Source: Clostridium carboxidivorans P7
Lineage (GTDB): Bacteria > Bacillota > Clostridia > Clostridiales > Clostridiaceae
Direction: 5' to 3'
Assembly: GCF_001038625.1 (NCBI RefSeq)
Contig: NZ_CP011803.1
Location: forward strand, 4,960,001-5,024,000
DNA: 64,000 bases
A program made the position numbers and the translations under genes. This document shows positions 8,498 to 17,163 of the stretch, one piece after another (the stretch's first letter is position 1; each line of letters starts with the position of its first letter). The notes under the pieces are model-generated. The model did no database searches and had not been told where the DNA came from. It saw only the letters and a list, made by a program, of their open reading frames with translations.

Positions 8498-9289
8498 TTA
8501 TACACTGCCAATAGGAATTATGTATGGTTTACCTGTTACAGGGTTTTTTATCATACACATGTTTATATCGTAAACTTTTTTAATATTTTCTTCTATAAGC
8601 ACTTCTTCTGGAGTTCCTTGAAAAGCAATTGAACCCTTATTTACTAAAATTAAATAGTCACTATATTGTGCTGCTAGATTTAAATCATGAAGTACAGCTA
8701 TAATGGTTACTTTTTTGCTTAAAGATTTAATAGTATCTAGGATTTCAATTTGATGGTGTATATCCAGATGAGATATAGGCTCATCTAATAGTATAATATC
8801 AGTATCCTGTGCTAGAGCTCTTGCAATAACAACTCTTTGCTGTTCTCCTCCACTCAACTGATTTATATATTTATCACGAAAGTGCCAAGTATTGGTTATT
8901 TTCATTGCATTTTCAACAATATCATAGTCTTCCTTTGATTCTTGTTGAAATCTAGAAATATGTGGAGATCTTCCCATAAGTACAATATCTAAAGCAGAAA
9001 AATCAAAATCTAAAATAGTATTTTGAGGTACTACAGCAAGCTTTTTGGCTAGAGCTTTATTTTTAAAGTCTATAACGTCCTTATTTTCTATAAAAATGGT
9101 TTTTTTCTCAGATTCTAAAGTTTTTCCAAGCTTTTTCAACAATGTTGTTTTTCCAGAGCCATTTGGTCCTAAAATACTATAAAATTTATTTTTTTCAAAA
9201 TTTATGTTAATATTATGAAGCACTTCATTGCTTTCAAAACTGCAGCTTAAATTATGAACTTTAACTTCAGGAAAGTCTATGGCTTCCAT
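8498..9289 (-). CDS. btuD: Cobalamin ABC transporter ATPase
   Basis: The ATPase has 263 residues. Walker A is GPNGSGKTT (41-49), the Q-loop lies at VVPQN, the signature is LSGGEQ (145-150), Walker B is IILLDE (165-170) and the switch histidine is in VLHDLNLA. It resembles BtuD/FhuC/FepC-type ATPases that drive class II importers. The start codon overlaps the permease stop codon (TAATG), so the pair is translationally coupled. Cobalamin as substrate is inferred from the B12 riboswitch upstream of the operon; these ATPases resemble siderophore ones and could not be assigned without it. Confidence 0.9.
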   Translation of the reverse strand: MEAIDFPEVKVHNLSCSFESNEVLHNININFEKNKFYSILGPNGSGKTTLLKKLGKTLESEKKTIFIENKDVIDFKNKALAKKLAVVPQNTILDFDFSALDIVLMGRSPHISRFQQESKEDYDIVENAMKITNTWHFRDKYINQLSGGEQQRVVIARALAQDTDIILLDEPISHLDIHHQIEILDTIKSLSKKVTIIAVLHDLNLAAQYSDYLILVNKGSIAFQGTPEEVLIEENIKKVYDINMCMIKNPVTGKPYIIPIGSV

Positions 9290-10341
9290 TACATCACCTT
9301 CTTTTTTGATTTAATTAAAAGATATATAAAATAAGGAGCTCCAAATAAAGCAGTTATGGCACCTACAGGTATTTCAGCTGGAGCTGCTATTGTTCTTGCT
9401 AAAGTATCCGAAATCACCATAAAGGCAGCTCCAAAAACCAATGAAAAGGGAAGTAGAATTTTATTGTCTGGTCCCAAAAGTATTCTCACTACATGAGGTA
9501 TAATAAGGCCAACAAAACCTATTATTCCACTTACAGATACACAAGCAGCAACAATCATAGAAGAAACAACTAATATTACTTTTTTTACTTTATCAACTTC
9601 TACACCTAAGCTTTTAGCAGTATCATCGCCTGTGAGTATTATATTCAAATCTTTTGAAAGAGCTATTATTATAAGAATGCCAACACACAAAAAACATAGC
9701 AGCAAAATGATTTCATTATAGTTTGCAGCAGAAACGCTTCCCATTGTCCAAAAAACAATTTTTTCAACTTCATTTCTGTTAAATACCATAATAACAGAAA
9801 TAAGAGAGGATAAAAGAAAGCTTACAGATATACCGGCTAGAAGAAGGGTATTAGTAGGTATTTTGTTTCTTACTTTGGCAATGGTATATACAACTACAGT
9901 AGTTAAAATTGAGCCTATAAATGCTGTTATTGTAATTGAAGCTGATCCTAAAAAGGAGCTTTCCAATTTAAATACAAATCCAAGGGCAGCTCCAAGAGCT
10001 GCACCAGAGGATATACCAAGAATATAAGGATCTGCCATTGGATTTTTAAATATTGCTTGAAAAGAAGCACCAACTATGGAAAGTCCCATACCAATAAGGG
10101 CTGAAAGAAATATTCTAGGAAGTCTAATTTTTGATATTATTAGTATATGATTTTTAGGTATTTCAGATATTGAAATAAAATTATTTAAAAATGGTATTTT
10201 ACTTAAAATTACACTTAAGGTTTCAGTAAAAGCTATATTTGCTGTTCCAAAAGTACTGGACAATAGCATTATACAAAATAACAAAATTATGCTTACTGGA
10301 AACATAAATCTTATCATTTTTTTCTTATCATCTAAATTCAT
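9289..10341 (-). CDS. btuC: Cobalamin ABC transporter permease (FecCD family)
   Basis: The 350-residue protein has about ten hydrophobic helices and the FecCD family hallmarks: GIGMGLSIVGASFQ-type segments (here IGMGLSIVGASFQAIFKNPMADPYILG) and GIIGFVGLIIPHVVRILLG near residue 270, the region that contacts the ATPase. It forms the membrane channel with a second copy of itself. It is the middle gene of btuFCD, with a gap of about 24 bases after btuF. Confidence 0.9.
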   Translation of the reverse strand: MNLDDKKKMIRFMFPVSIILLFCIMLLSSTFGTANIAFTETLSVILSKIPFLNNFISISEIPKNHILIISKIRLPRIFLSALIGMGLSIVGASFQAIFKNPMADPYILGISSGAALGAALGFVFKLESSFLGSASITITAFIGSILTTVVVYTIAKVRNKIPTNTLLLAGISVSFLLSSLISVIMVFNRNEVEKIVFWTMGSVSAANYNEIILLLCFLCVGILIIIALSKDLNIILTGDDTAKSLGVEVDKVKKVILVVSSMIVAACVSVSGIIGFVGLIIPHVVRILLGPDNKILLPFSLVFGAAFMVISDTLARTIAAPAEIPVGAITALFGAPYFIYLLIKSKKKVM

Positions 10342-10365
10342 AACTAAATCCCTTCTGTAAATATA

Positions 10366-11319
10366 CTATTTAAAAGCATCAGGATGGATTATCTTGGCTA
10401 AAGCTTCTAAACCATCAGCTAATCTAGGACCTTGCCTATTAATAATATCCTCATCAATTTCAAAAAGTTTATCCTTTTTCACAGCATCTAGGTCCTTATA
10501 TCCTTCTTGTACCTTAATTTCATTTTTTGAATTAAACTTATTTGAACATATAATTATATCTGGATTTTTTTCAATAAGTTTTTCTAAGCTATATTTCCAT
10601 CCAGTTACATCAGAAGCAGCATTTTTTCCGCCAGCTGTAGTAATCATTGTGTCTACAAAAGTATCTTTACCGGCAGTGAAATCGCCACTTTTACCAAAGC
10701 TTACTATATAGTAAGTAGTTGGAGTACCTTTGCCTTTAACCTTTTCTTTTACATAATCTACTTTTTTTATCATATTAGAAACTATAGAATTAGCTTTATC
10801 ATTAGCGTTAAGAATTTTACCAACATTTCTTATAATGTCATAGGTACTTTCAAAACTTTCAGGACCAGAAAGCACTATAACCTTTATGTTAAGCTCTTCT
10901 AATTTTTTTAAATCCTGTTCCCTGAAATGATTGGAAGCTATGACTATATCAGGTTTTAAATTAGTTATTTTTTCAATATTAGGATTTGTAAGTCCTCCGA
11001 TAGATTGAATCTTACTAGCTTCCTTAGGATATGTACAAAAATCAGTTCTTCCTATCAAGGTATCTTCCTTGTTAAGAGCATAAATAGTTTCTGTAACATT
11101 AGGCGCTATAGATATAACCTTTTTAGGTTCCTTTTCTATAGTTACTTCTCTATTAAGCGAGTCTTTTATTTTAAGTGGATAAGTAGTGTTTTTTACTGAT
11201 TCAACTTGCTTTTTATCTTCCTTTGAAGAAGTGGAGCTGTTTTGGGTACATCCAATTATTGAAAAAGAAAATAGGAAAATAATAAGTAAAATAAAAGATG
11301 CTTTTTTCAATTTATACAT
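10366..11319 (-). CDS. btuF: Cobalamin-binding lipoprotein
   Basis: The substrate-binding protein has 317 residues. The signal peptide ends in the lipobox SIIGC (Cys24), followed by a Ser/Lys-rich linker and a BtuF/FecB-type fold (PF01497) beginning near residue 65 (KKVISIAPNVTETIYAL, split here by convention). It captures corrinoid outside the membrane and delivers it to BtuC. It is first in the operon and is preceded by a B12 riboswitch and an attenuator, which is the main reason to call the substrate cobalamin rather than a siderophore. Confidence 0.88.
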   Translation of the reverse strand: MYKLKKASFILLIIFLFSFSIIGCTQNSSTSSKEDKKQVESVKNTTYPLKIKDSLNREVTIEKEPKKVISIAPNVTETIYALNKEDTLIGRTDFCTYPKEASKIQSIGGLTNPNIEKITNLKPDIVIASNHFREQDLKKLEELNIKVIVLSGPESFESTYDIIRNVGKILNANDKANSIVSNMIKKVDYVKEKVKGKGTPTTYYIVSFGKSGDFTAGKDTFVDTMITTAGGKNAASDVTGWKYSLEKLIEKNPDIIICSNKFNSKNEIKVQEGYKDLDAVKKDKLFEIDEDIINRQGPRLADGLEALAKIIHPDAFK

Positions 11320-11398
11320 TTTTTCATTCCCCCTAATTTAATTTTTTTGTATATAAAATTTTGACTTAATATAAGCATATTATAAAAGTAAAGCAATT

Positions 11399-11428
11399 AA
11401 AAAAGCCATTATCCTAACAGATAATGGT
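11399..11428 (-). terminator. Attenuator terminator between B12 riboswitch and btuF
   Basis: On the minus strand an 8-bp stem (CCATTATC/GATAATGG, loop TGTTAG) is followed by a T-run. It lies between the riboswitch and btuF, where a transcription-terminating expression platform is expected. Confidence 0.85.
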
Positions 11429-11489
11429 TAAAAGCAAAAATATGCTAATATCCCCCATATCCGCGTAAGGTGAATCAGTATCTATAATT

Positions 11490-11648
11490 TTAGGCAGGTC
11501 TCCTGGCTAAGATTCATCATATATTAAGGCCTTCCCCATTACTGAGTGGCATAATGTTAATATACTCATCCTTACAGTGGCGGGACCGCATAGGCTTTTA
11601 ACCTATTTCCCTTTTAAACTCATAAGTTGTTAAACTTAATAAGTACCT
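11490..11648 (-). promoter_or_regulatory. Cobalamin riboswitch
   Basis: The minus strand carries the B12-box region GCGGTCCCGCCACTGTAA, the upstream AAAAGGGAA element and the closing GCCAGGAGACCTGCC element in the right order and spacing. It controls btuFCD: bound adenosylcobalamin should favour the terminator at 11399-11428 and stop import. Confidence 0.95.
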
Positions 11649-11835
11649 AAAACTTTTATTAAATTAATTATAACACTATTTTGATGTTATCGCTCTATTT
11701 AAATTGTATAATTTATATTATAAGAATAATGTGTTTAGTAAAAGAAGTTATATAAAAAACTATTGCATTTTACGAAAATATAGAGTAAAATTTTTTTGTA
11801 ATAAGAACTTTTTTAAGAGAATATTGTTTAATGTT

Positions 11836-11908
11836 CACTTGTATAAATCTAGCAATATGGGCTGGATGTCTCTACCGAGCTACCTTAAATAGTTGTAGGC
11901 TATAAGTG
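11836..11908 (+). promoter_or_regulatory. Purine (guanine-type) riboswitch aptamer
   Basis: The conserved core is present in order: P1 CACTT/AAGTG, GTATAAATC, loop AATATGG, TCTCTACC, loop CCTTAAA and GGCTATAAGTG. P2 pairs TCTAGC with GCTGGA and P3 pairs AGCTA with TAGTT. The specificity position before TAT is C, as in guanine rather than adenine aptamers. J1/2 has one extra A and the P3-P1 joint is longer than usual, so a variant ligand is possible. It precedes the FAD oxidoreductase gene. Confidence 0.8.
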
Positions 11909-11940
11909 CATATGCTTATTGAGGCTACAACTTTCATGCT
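11891..11940 (+). terminator. Expression-platform hairpin of the purine riboswitch
   Basis: The arms AGTTGTAG and CTACAACT (11891-11898 and 11925-11932) enclose a second stem (ATAAG/CTTAT). The outer left arm is part of P3 and the inner stem uses the 3' strand of P1, so the hairpin and aptamer are mutually exclusive. The T-tract is weak (CTTTCATGCTTTT). Confidence 0.55.
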
Positions 11941-12002
11941 TTTCTATATTAAATTTTCCTTCAAATAAATGTGTGAAAGATGTAAAATTAAAGATGATCC
12001 AT

Positions 12003-12038
12003 TTGAAAAAAATATACATTGTTCGTTATGGTACGAAC
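12003..12038 (+). promoter_or_regulatory. Possible promoter overlapped by a palindromic operator
   Basis: TTGAAA (12003-12008), 18 bases, TATGGT (12027-12032). The -10 candidate is enclosed by the perfect inverted repeat GTTCGT-N6-ACGAAC (12021-12038). This could be a repressor site giving the oxidoreductase gene a second, riboswitch-independent input. The regulator is unknown. Confidence 0.4.
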
Positions 12039-12118
12039 TAAATTGTTGACGAAAATATAATAATATTTTCTTTATTAAGGGAAAAATAATTAATGATTTT
12101 GTAATGGAGATGATTATT

Positions 12119-13519
12119 GTGAAGTATGATGTAATAATAGTAGGAGCTGGTCCATCAGGAATATTTACTGCATTGGAGCTAGTTAGACAAAAATCTAATA
12201 AGAAAGTTTTAATGGTTGAACAAGGAAGAAGTATAGATAAGAGATATTGTCCTAAAGAAAAAACAAAAAAATGCGTTTCATGCAAACCTTACTGTCATAT
12301 AACAACTGGTTTTTCAGGAGCAGGTGCATTTTCAGATGGAAAGCTATCATTAAGCTATGAAGTTGGAGGAGATCTGCCAAGTTTAATAGGAACTGACAAA
12401 GCTCAAGAACTCATAGAATATACAGATAAAATTTATCTTGAATTTGGTGCAGACACAAAGGTAGAAGGACTAGAAAATACTGAAGCAGTTAAAGCAATTA
12501 GAATAAAAGCTATAGAAGCAGGACTTAAATTAGTAGATTGTCCTATAAGACATTTGGGAACAGAAAAGGCGCAGGAAATATATTTAAAAATACAAAAATA
12601 TCTTTTAGATTCTGGAATAGAAATTAAGTTTGATACTGTAGTTGAAGATTTGATTATTGAAGATAGAATAGCAAAAGGTATAAAAATATCTGATTCACAA
12701 ACTAAAACTAAAAAAGAAGACTTGTATGCTGATAAAGTAATAGTAGCAACAGGAAGAAAAGGAGCAGATTGGCTTAAAGATATGTGTATAAAACATGAAA
12801 TAAATCATTCTGCTGGTACTGTAGATATAGGTGTTCGTGTTGAAATTAGAAATGAAGTTATGGAAAAGGTAAACAATGTTTTATATGAATCAAAGCTTAT
12901 AGGATATCCAGCACCTTTTAAAAATAAAGTTAGAACCTTTTGCCAAAATCCTGGAGGCTTTGTAAGTCAGGAGAATTATGATAATAACTTGGCAATAGTC
13001 AATGGACATTCATATAAAGAAAGAAAATCTGATAACACTAATTTAGCTATATTGAGCTCACATAATTTTTCAGAGCCTTTTAATCAACCTATAGAGTATG
13101 GAAAAAAGGTAGCTGAGTTAGTTAATATGTTAGGCAATGGCAGAATACTAGTTCAAAGATATGGAGATATACTGGATGGAAAGAGAACCTGGCAGAAAGA
13201 ATTAGACCAAACAAATATAAAGCATACTTTACCAGATGCTGTAGCTGGAGATTTAACTTCTGCTATTCCATACAGACCTATGATTAATATTTTAAACTTT
13301 ATTAAAGCTATGAATATAGTTGTACCAGGTTTTGCAAGTGTTGAAACTTTATTATATGGTCCAGAAATAAAATTTTATAGCAACAAGATAAACTTAAATG
13401 ACAAATTTGATACTAATATAAAAGGACTTCACTGCTTAGGAGACTCTAGTGGCTGGACTAGAGGATTAATGATGGCATCTATTATGGGAGTGCTTATGGG
13501 AAAAATGTTAGAGAGTTAA
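12119..13519 (+). CDS. FAD-dependent oxidoreductase (NAD(FAD)-utilising dehydrogenase family)
   Basis: The flavoprotein has 466 residues. The N-terminus is a Rossmann FAD-binding motif (YDVIIVGAGPSGIFTALEL in two overlapping parts; GAGPSG). It is followed by a cysteine cluster (RYCPKEKTKKCVSCKPYC) that could bind metal or act in redox, and a second nucleotide motif (KVIVATGRKG). The C-terminal PGFASVETLLYG and CLGDSSGWTRGLMMASIMG segments match uncharacterised oxidoreductases of this family. GTG 12119 is chosen because GGAGA lies 8 bases before it; ATG 12104 has no ribosome site. The substrate is unknown. Control by a purine-type riboswitch hints at a role connected to purine levels, which is inference. 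Confidence 0.82.
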   Translation: MKYDVIIVGAGPSGIFTALELVRQKSNKKVLMVEQGRSIDKRYCPKEKTKKCVSCKPYCHITTGFSGAGAFSDGKLSLSYEVGGDLPSLIGTDKAQELIEYTDKIYLEFGADTKVEGLENTEAVKAIRIKAIEAGLKLVDCPIRHLGTEKAQEIYLKIQKYLLDSGIEIKFDTVVEDLIIEDRIAKGIKISDSQTKTKKEDLYADKVIVATGRKGADWLKDMCIKHEINHSAGTVDIGVRVEIRNEVMEKVNNVLYESKLIGYPAPFKNKVRTFCQNPGGFVSQENYDNNLAIVNGHSYKERKSDNTNLAILSSHNFSEPFNQPIEYGKKVAELVNMLGNGRILVQRYGDILDGKRTWQKELDQTNIKHTLPDAVAGDLTSAIPYRPMINILNFIKAMNIVVPGFASVETLLYGPEIKFYSNKINLNDKFDTNIKGLHCLGDSSGWTRGLMMASIMGVLMGKMLES

Positions 13520-13583
13520 TAAAGCAGCTTTTATGTATGTGAAATTTTGACTTAGTATAGGCACAATGCGATGCAACTTTTTT

Positions 13584-13825
13584 AGAGGACAGAGGACAGA
13601 GGACAATTGACAGAGGACAGTGAAGGATGATTTTTCTCCGCTTTGCTGCGAAAAATCTTTAATTAAGTTTTTGATGACTCGTTTTGCTAAAGCAAAACAT
13701 TGCTGACTTATATAAATTTAAAGCTTGTTTTGATTTAGTAAAACAAGTTTTAAAATAAATTAGTTTTCCGACGTAAGGAGGAAAACTTACCTTCACTGTC
13801 CTCTGTCCTCTGTCAATTGTCCTCT
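13584..13825 (+). repeat. Family A inverted-repeat element, copy 2
   Basis: Full-length. The left end has three AGAGGAC units before AATTGAC, one more than copy 1, so the 7-mer array varies in number. The second hairpin reads GTTTTGC/GCAAAAC where other copies read GTTTCGC/GCGAAAC, a compensatory pair change. Outer flanks carry AATGCGATGCA on the left. It lies directly upstream of the ytaF promoter region. Confidence 0.9.
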
Positions 13826-13908
13826 GAAAAGTTTAATATATTTCTTCACAAATTCTATAAACTTTTCATATTATAGCAATGTACTAACTTATAGGAGGGT
13901 GCATTGCT

Positions 13909-14523
13909 ATGCATTTGATATATACGATTTTTATTGCACTAGTAAACAACCTAGACAATATAAGTGTTAGAATTGCTTACAGTATTCGTGGAATAAAAAT
14001 AACAACTCCAAAAAATTTATGGATTTCTGTGATTACTTTTTTTATATCTTCCATTGCTGCTTTTTCAGGAAATGCTGTGTCACAGGCATTTAATAATAAA
14101 GTGTCTTCTATATTAAGTATGACGATGCTTGTAATCATTGGTTTATGGATTATATTAGAACCTTACTTTAAAAAAGAAAATAAAGTTAAAGATAAAGAGA
14201 GTTCTATTCAAAATAGCAATATATATAATATTTTAAAAGAGCCGGAAACTGCAGATGCAGATAACTCTAAAGATATTGATTTTAAAGAAGCTACATTTCT
14301 TGGTATTGCACTATCCATTAATAATGTGGGTGGAAGCTTGAGTGCAGGTATGATTGGACTAAACTCCTTTTTCATAGGCTTTTTTTCTGCTGTAATAAGT
14401 TTTTTGGCATTGTGGGCTGGAAACTATATTACTGAGTTTTTTAATAAATGGAATTTAACTAAAAAGGCAAATATAATATCAGGAGTTATATTAATTTTGA
14501 TAGGGATAAAACAGATATTGTAA
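13909..14523 (+). CDS. ytaF: Sporulation membrane protein YtaF (MntP-related)
   Basis: The 204-residue protein has about six hydrophobic helices and a charged cytoplasmic loop (about residues 85-125). The N-terminal segment ALVNNLDNISVRIAYSIRG and the duplicate half (GIALSINNVGGSLSAG) show the two-fold repeat of the MntP/YtaF superfamily, with polar Asn/Asp residues in helices 1 and 4 where MntP binds manganese. ATG 13909 follows AGGAGGGTG. YtaF is annotated from sporulation gene sets in Bacillus and clostridia; metal export is a family inference. The gene stands alone between family A copies 2 and 3. Confidence 0.82.
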   Translation: MHLIYTIFIALVNNLDNISVRIAYSIRGIKITTPKNLWISVITFFISSIAAFSGNAVSQAFNNKVSSILSMTMLVIIGLWIILEPYFKKENKVKDKESSIQNSNIYNILKEPETADADNSKDIDFKEATFLGIALSINNVGGSLSAGMIGLNSFFIGFFSAVISFLALWAGNYITEFFNKWNLTKKANIISGVILILIGIKQIL

Positions 14524-14541
14524 GTAGAATTAGTAGAAGAT

Positions 14542-14790
14542 AGAGGACAAAAGAGAGAGGACAGAGGACAATTGACAGAGGACAGTGAAGGAGGATTTTT
14601 CTCCGCTTTGCTGCGAAAAATCTTTAATTAAATTTTTAATGGCTTATTTCGCTAAAGCGAAATATTGCTGACTTATATAAATTCAAAGCCTGTTTTGCGT
14701 TAGCAAAACAGGCTTTAAAATAAATTAGTTTTCTGACGTAAGGAGGAAAACTCACCTTCATTGTCCTCTGTCCTCTGTCAATTGTCCTCT
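14542..14790 (+). repeat. Family A inverted-repeat element, copy 3
   Basis: Full-length and structurally the clearest copy. The third hairpin is a perfect 14-bp stem (AAAGCCTGTTTTGC with its complement, loop GTTA). The second hairpin reads ATTTCGC/GCGAAAT, again a compensatory base-pair change relative to copies 1 and 2. The left end has an irregular extra stretch (AGAGGACAAAAGAG). It ends 15 bases before the stop codon of the minus-strand permease. Confidence 0.9.
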
Positions 14791-14804
14791 GAAAATATTA
14801 GCTT

Positions 14805-16646
14805 CTATTCTTCTTCAATTATATATGGCACAGTAACTATGGCTATATTTCTTTCCTTTAAAAGCATTCCTTTTATAAAAAGTGAAGTTTGATTGTGAAG
14901 TATATTACCCCACCATTTTGAAACAACAAATTGAGGTATAACTACAGTAACTGTATCATTAGGACCAGCAGCGTATTCTTCAGATTCGATAAATTTAACA
15001 AGTGGATGTATAACAGCTCTATAAGGGGACTCCCTAATAACAAGAGGTATACCTATATTATATTCCTCCCATTTTTTTATAAGTTTTTCTGTTGCTTCTT
15101 TATTTACGGATATGTGAAAAACTATAATATTATTAGAAATAGTTCTTGCATAATTTAGTGCTTTGAGAAAAGATTTATTTAGGGTATCAATAGGCACTAT
15201 AGCATATCTTTTCTGTTCTTCAAAATTAATTACCTTTGGTCTTTGATTGATGTCCAATTTAAGCTGAGTTGCTACAGCAGTATAATGTTTCTTTATTCTT
15301 GTCATAATAAATACGAGAAAAGGAATCAAAATAAATATAATCCAGGCTCCAAGATGAAATTTAGTTATGCCTATTATTAGAACAGTTGCAAAAGTTACTA
15401 GAGCACCTAAACCATTAATAAAAGCCTTATGTCTCCAGTAAGGAGATTTTTGCTTTATCCATCTACAAAACATTCCTGTTTGAGAAAGAGTAAAGGAAAT
15501 AAAAACTCCTACAGCATACAGTGGAATCAATAAGTGAGTTTCAGCGTGAAAAACTATGACAAGAATGCATGCCATTGAGCATAAGAATATTATTCCATTA
15601 GAAAAACTTAATCTATGTCCCCTTTTTGAAAATTGTCTTGGAGCAAAACCATCCTTTGATATTAAGGCTAATAAAAGTGGAAAACCTGCAAAAGCTGTAT
15701 TTGCAGCCATAATTAATATTATTGCTGTAGTACATTGAATAATATAATACATAAAGCTGTGACCGAAAATTTGAGTGGCAATTTGTGATATAAGAGTATT
15801 TGATGAATTAGGTACTGCATGATAAAGTGTAGTCAAATAAGAAAGTCCTCCGAATATAAACAATACAACAATGCCTAAAAGCATTAAAACTATTTTTGCA
15901 TTTTTTTGAGAAGGCTCCTTAAAACTAGGTATCCCATTACTAACAGCTTCTATACCTGTTAGTGCAGTACAGCCTGATGCAAAAGCTCTTAAAAACAGAA
16001 TAATGGATATATCGGAAGTAGCCTTTGGTATTGGATATAGAGCTTGAGAAGAAGCGCCAAAAAAGTGAACCTTCACTATTCCTGTAACTATCATAAATCC
16101 TACGGAGAGAATAAATAAGTAAGTTGGAATTCCGAATAATCTTGAAGATTCCTTTACACCTCTTAAATTGCCTAAGGTCATGAAAATAATCAAAGCTACC
16201 GTTATAGGAACCTTGTATTTTAAAAGAGAAGGTACAGCAGATGTTATTGCAGCAGTTCCAGCACAAGTGCTTACTGCTACAGTTAAGGTATAATCTATAG
16301 AAAGTGCTGAGCCAGCAATGAGACCAGGAATAGTTCCTAAATTATCCTTTGCTACAATATATGAACCGCCGCCATTAGGATAGGTATCTATGGTTTGTCT
16401 ATAAGAAAAGACCAGTAAAAACATTAAAAAGACAATACATAAGGCAGCATAAAACATATACTTGTAAGAAGCTAGTCCTACAACACCTATTAAAATCCAC
16501 AGGATTTCTTCTCCTGCATAAGCTACAGAAGATATTGCATCACTAGAAAGTATGGGAAGTCCCCAAAAGATGTTATACTTTTCATTCTTTAAATCATCAC
16601 TTTTTAAATTGCGACCAAGTATGAAGTTTACAAATTTAGATTCCAT
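14805..16646 (-). CDS. APC-superfamily permease, KimA-like
   Basis: The 613-residue protein has about 12 hydrophobic helices and a soluble C-terminal domain (about residues 460-613). The N-terminus (LGRNLKSDDLKNEKYN, LSSDAISSVAYAGEE) and total length match the KimA (YdaO) potassium importers of Firmicutes (about 607 residues) better than ordinary amino-acid permeases (about 450-500). The GSALSIDYTLTVAVSTCAG segment is typical of APC transporters. KimA is a proton-coupled K+ importer whose cytoplasmic domain senses c-di-AMP. No c-di-AMP riboswitch was recognised upstream, so amino-acid transport is not excluded. A good ribosome site (GGGAGGTAAAAG on the minus strand) precedes the ATG. It appears monocistronic. 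Confidence 0.8.
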   Translation of the reverse strand: MESKFVNFILGRNLKSDDLKNEKYNIFWGLPILSSDAISSVAYAGEEILWILIGVVGLASYKYMFYAALCIVFLMFLLVFSYRQTIDTYPNGGGSYIVAKDNLGTIPGLIAGSALSIDYTLTVAVSTCAGTAAITSAVPSLLKYKVPITVALIIFMTLGNLRGVKESSRLFGIPTYLFILSVGFMIVTGIVKVHFFGASSQALYPIPKATSDISIILFLRAFASGCTALTGIEAVSNGIPSFKEPSQKNAKIVLMLLGIVVLFIFGGLSYLTTLYHAVPNSSNTLISQIATQIFGHSFMYYIIQCTTAIILIMAANTAFAGFPLLLALISKDGFAPRQFSKRGHRLSFSNGIIFLCSMACILVIVFHAETHLLIPLYAVGVFISFTLSQTGMFCRWIKQKSPYWRHKAFINGLGALVTFATVLIIGITKFHLGAWIIFILIPFLVFIMTRIKKHYTAVATQLKLDINQRPKVINFEEQKRYAIVPIDTLNKSFLKALNYARTISNNIIVFHISVNKEATEKLIKKWEEYNIGIPLVIRESPYRAVIHPLVKFIESEEYAAGPNDTVTVVIPQFVVSKWWGNILHNQTSLFIKGMLLKERNIAIVTVPYIIEEE

Positions 16647-16875
16647 ATCTTTTACCTCCCAAATATTTCACCATATACCAATGATGAAATGATTATACAT
16701 CAACTAACAATTTATGTATAACCTTAATTATGTTGTTATAGAACTGAATTTAACTTAATTTTCAAAATTTTTAGGGAAAAATTTTGGTTTTTGCACGTTT
16801 AATTGAGGTAGGACACGCATGATTTCTGATCAAAGCTTAAGTTAGTGGTATAGGCATAATGCAAAGCATTTTTTG

Positions 16876-17070
16876 AGAGGACAGAGGACAATTGACAGAG
16901 GACAGTGAAGGAGGATTTTTCTCCGCTTTGCTACGAAAAATCTTTAATTAAATTCTTGATGACTCGTTTCGCTAAAAGCGAAACATTGCTGATTTATATA
17001 ATTTAAAGATTCTTTTGCGTTAGCAAAAAATCAACATTCATTGTCCTCTGTCCTCTGTCAATTGTCCTCT
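16876..17070 (+). repeat. Family A inverted-repeat element, copy 4 (internal deletion)
   Basis: Both ends and the first two hairpins are present, but the fourth hairpin and half of the third are missing; the sequence passes straight from TTAGCAAAAAATCAAC to the right end. The outer flank pair is clear: AATGCAAAGCATTTTTT on the left and AAAAAATATTGCTTTGCAATA on the right. It lies in the gap between the permease and the next small gene. Confidence 0.88.
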
Positions 17071-17163
17071 GAAAAAATATTGCTTTGCAATATTTTTTCG
17101 TGGTTTACAATTTGCATTAAATGTGTAAAATTAAATATAGTAATTCAAAACGGAGGAAATGAA

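Noticed and set aside
11704..11892. 62-residue open frame
   Set aside because: No ribosome site, unlikely composition, and it overlaps the purine riboswitch aptamer.
12021..12038. LexA/SOS box
   Set aside because: The half-sites are GTTC then GAAC with a 10-base gap, reversed and wrongly spaced relative to the Firmicute SOS box GAAC-N4-GTTC.
16647..16870. c-di-AMP riboswitch before the KimA-like permease
   Set aside because: The upstream minus-strand region is very AT-rich and lacks the conserved motifs of that riboswitch.
17041..17163. Upstream extension of the 92-residue protein
   Set aside because: It runs through the right end of family A copy 4 and has no ribosome site; the start at 17164 has a good one.
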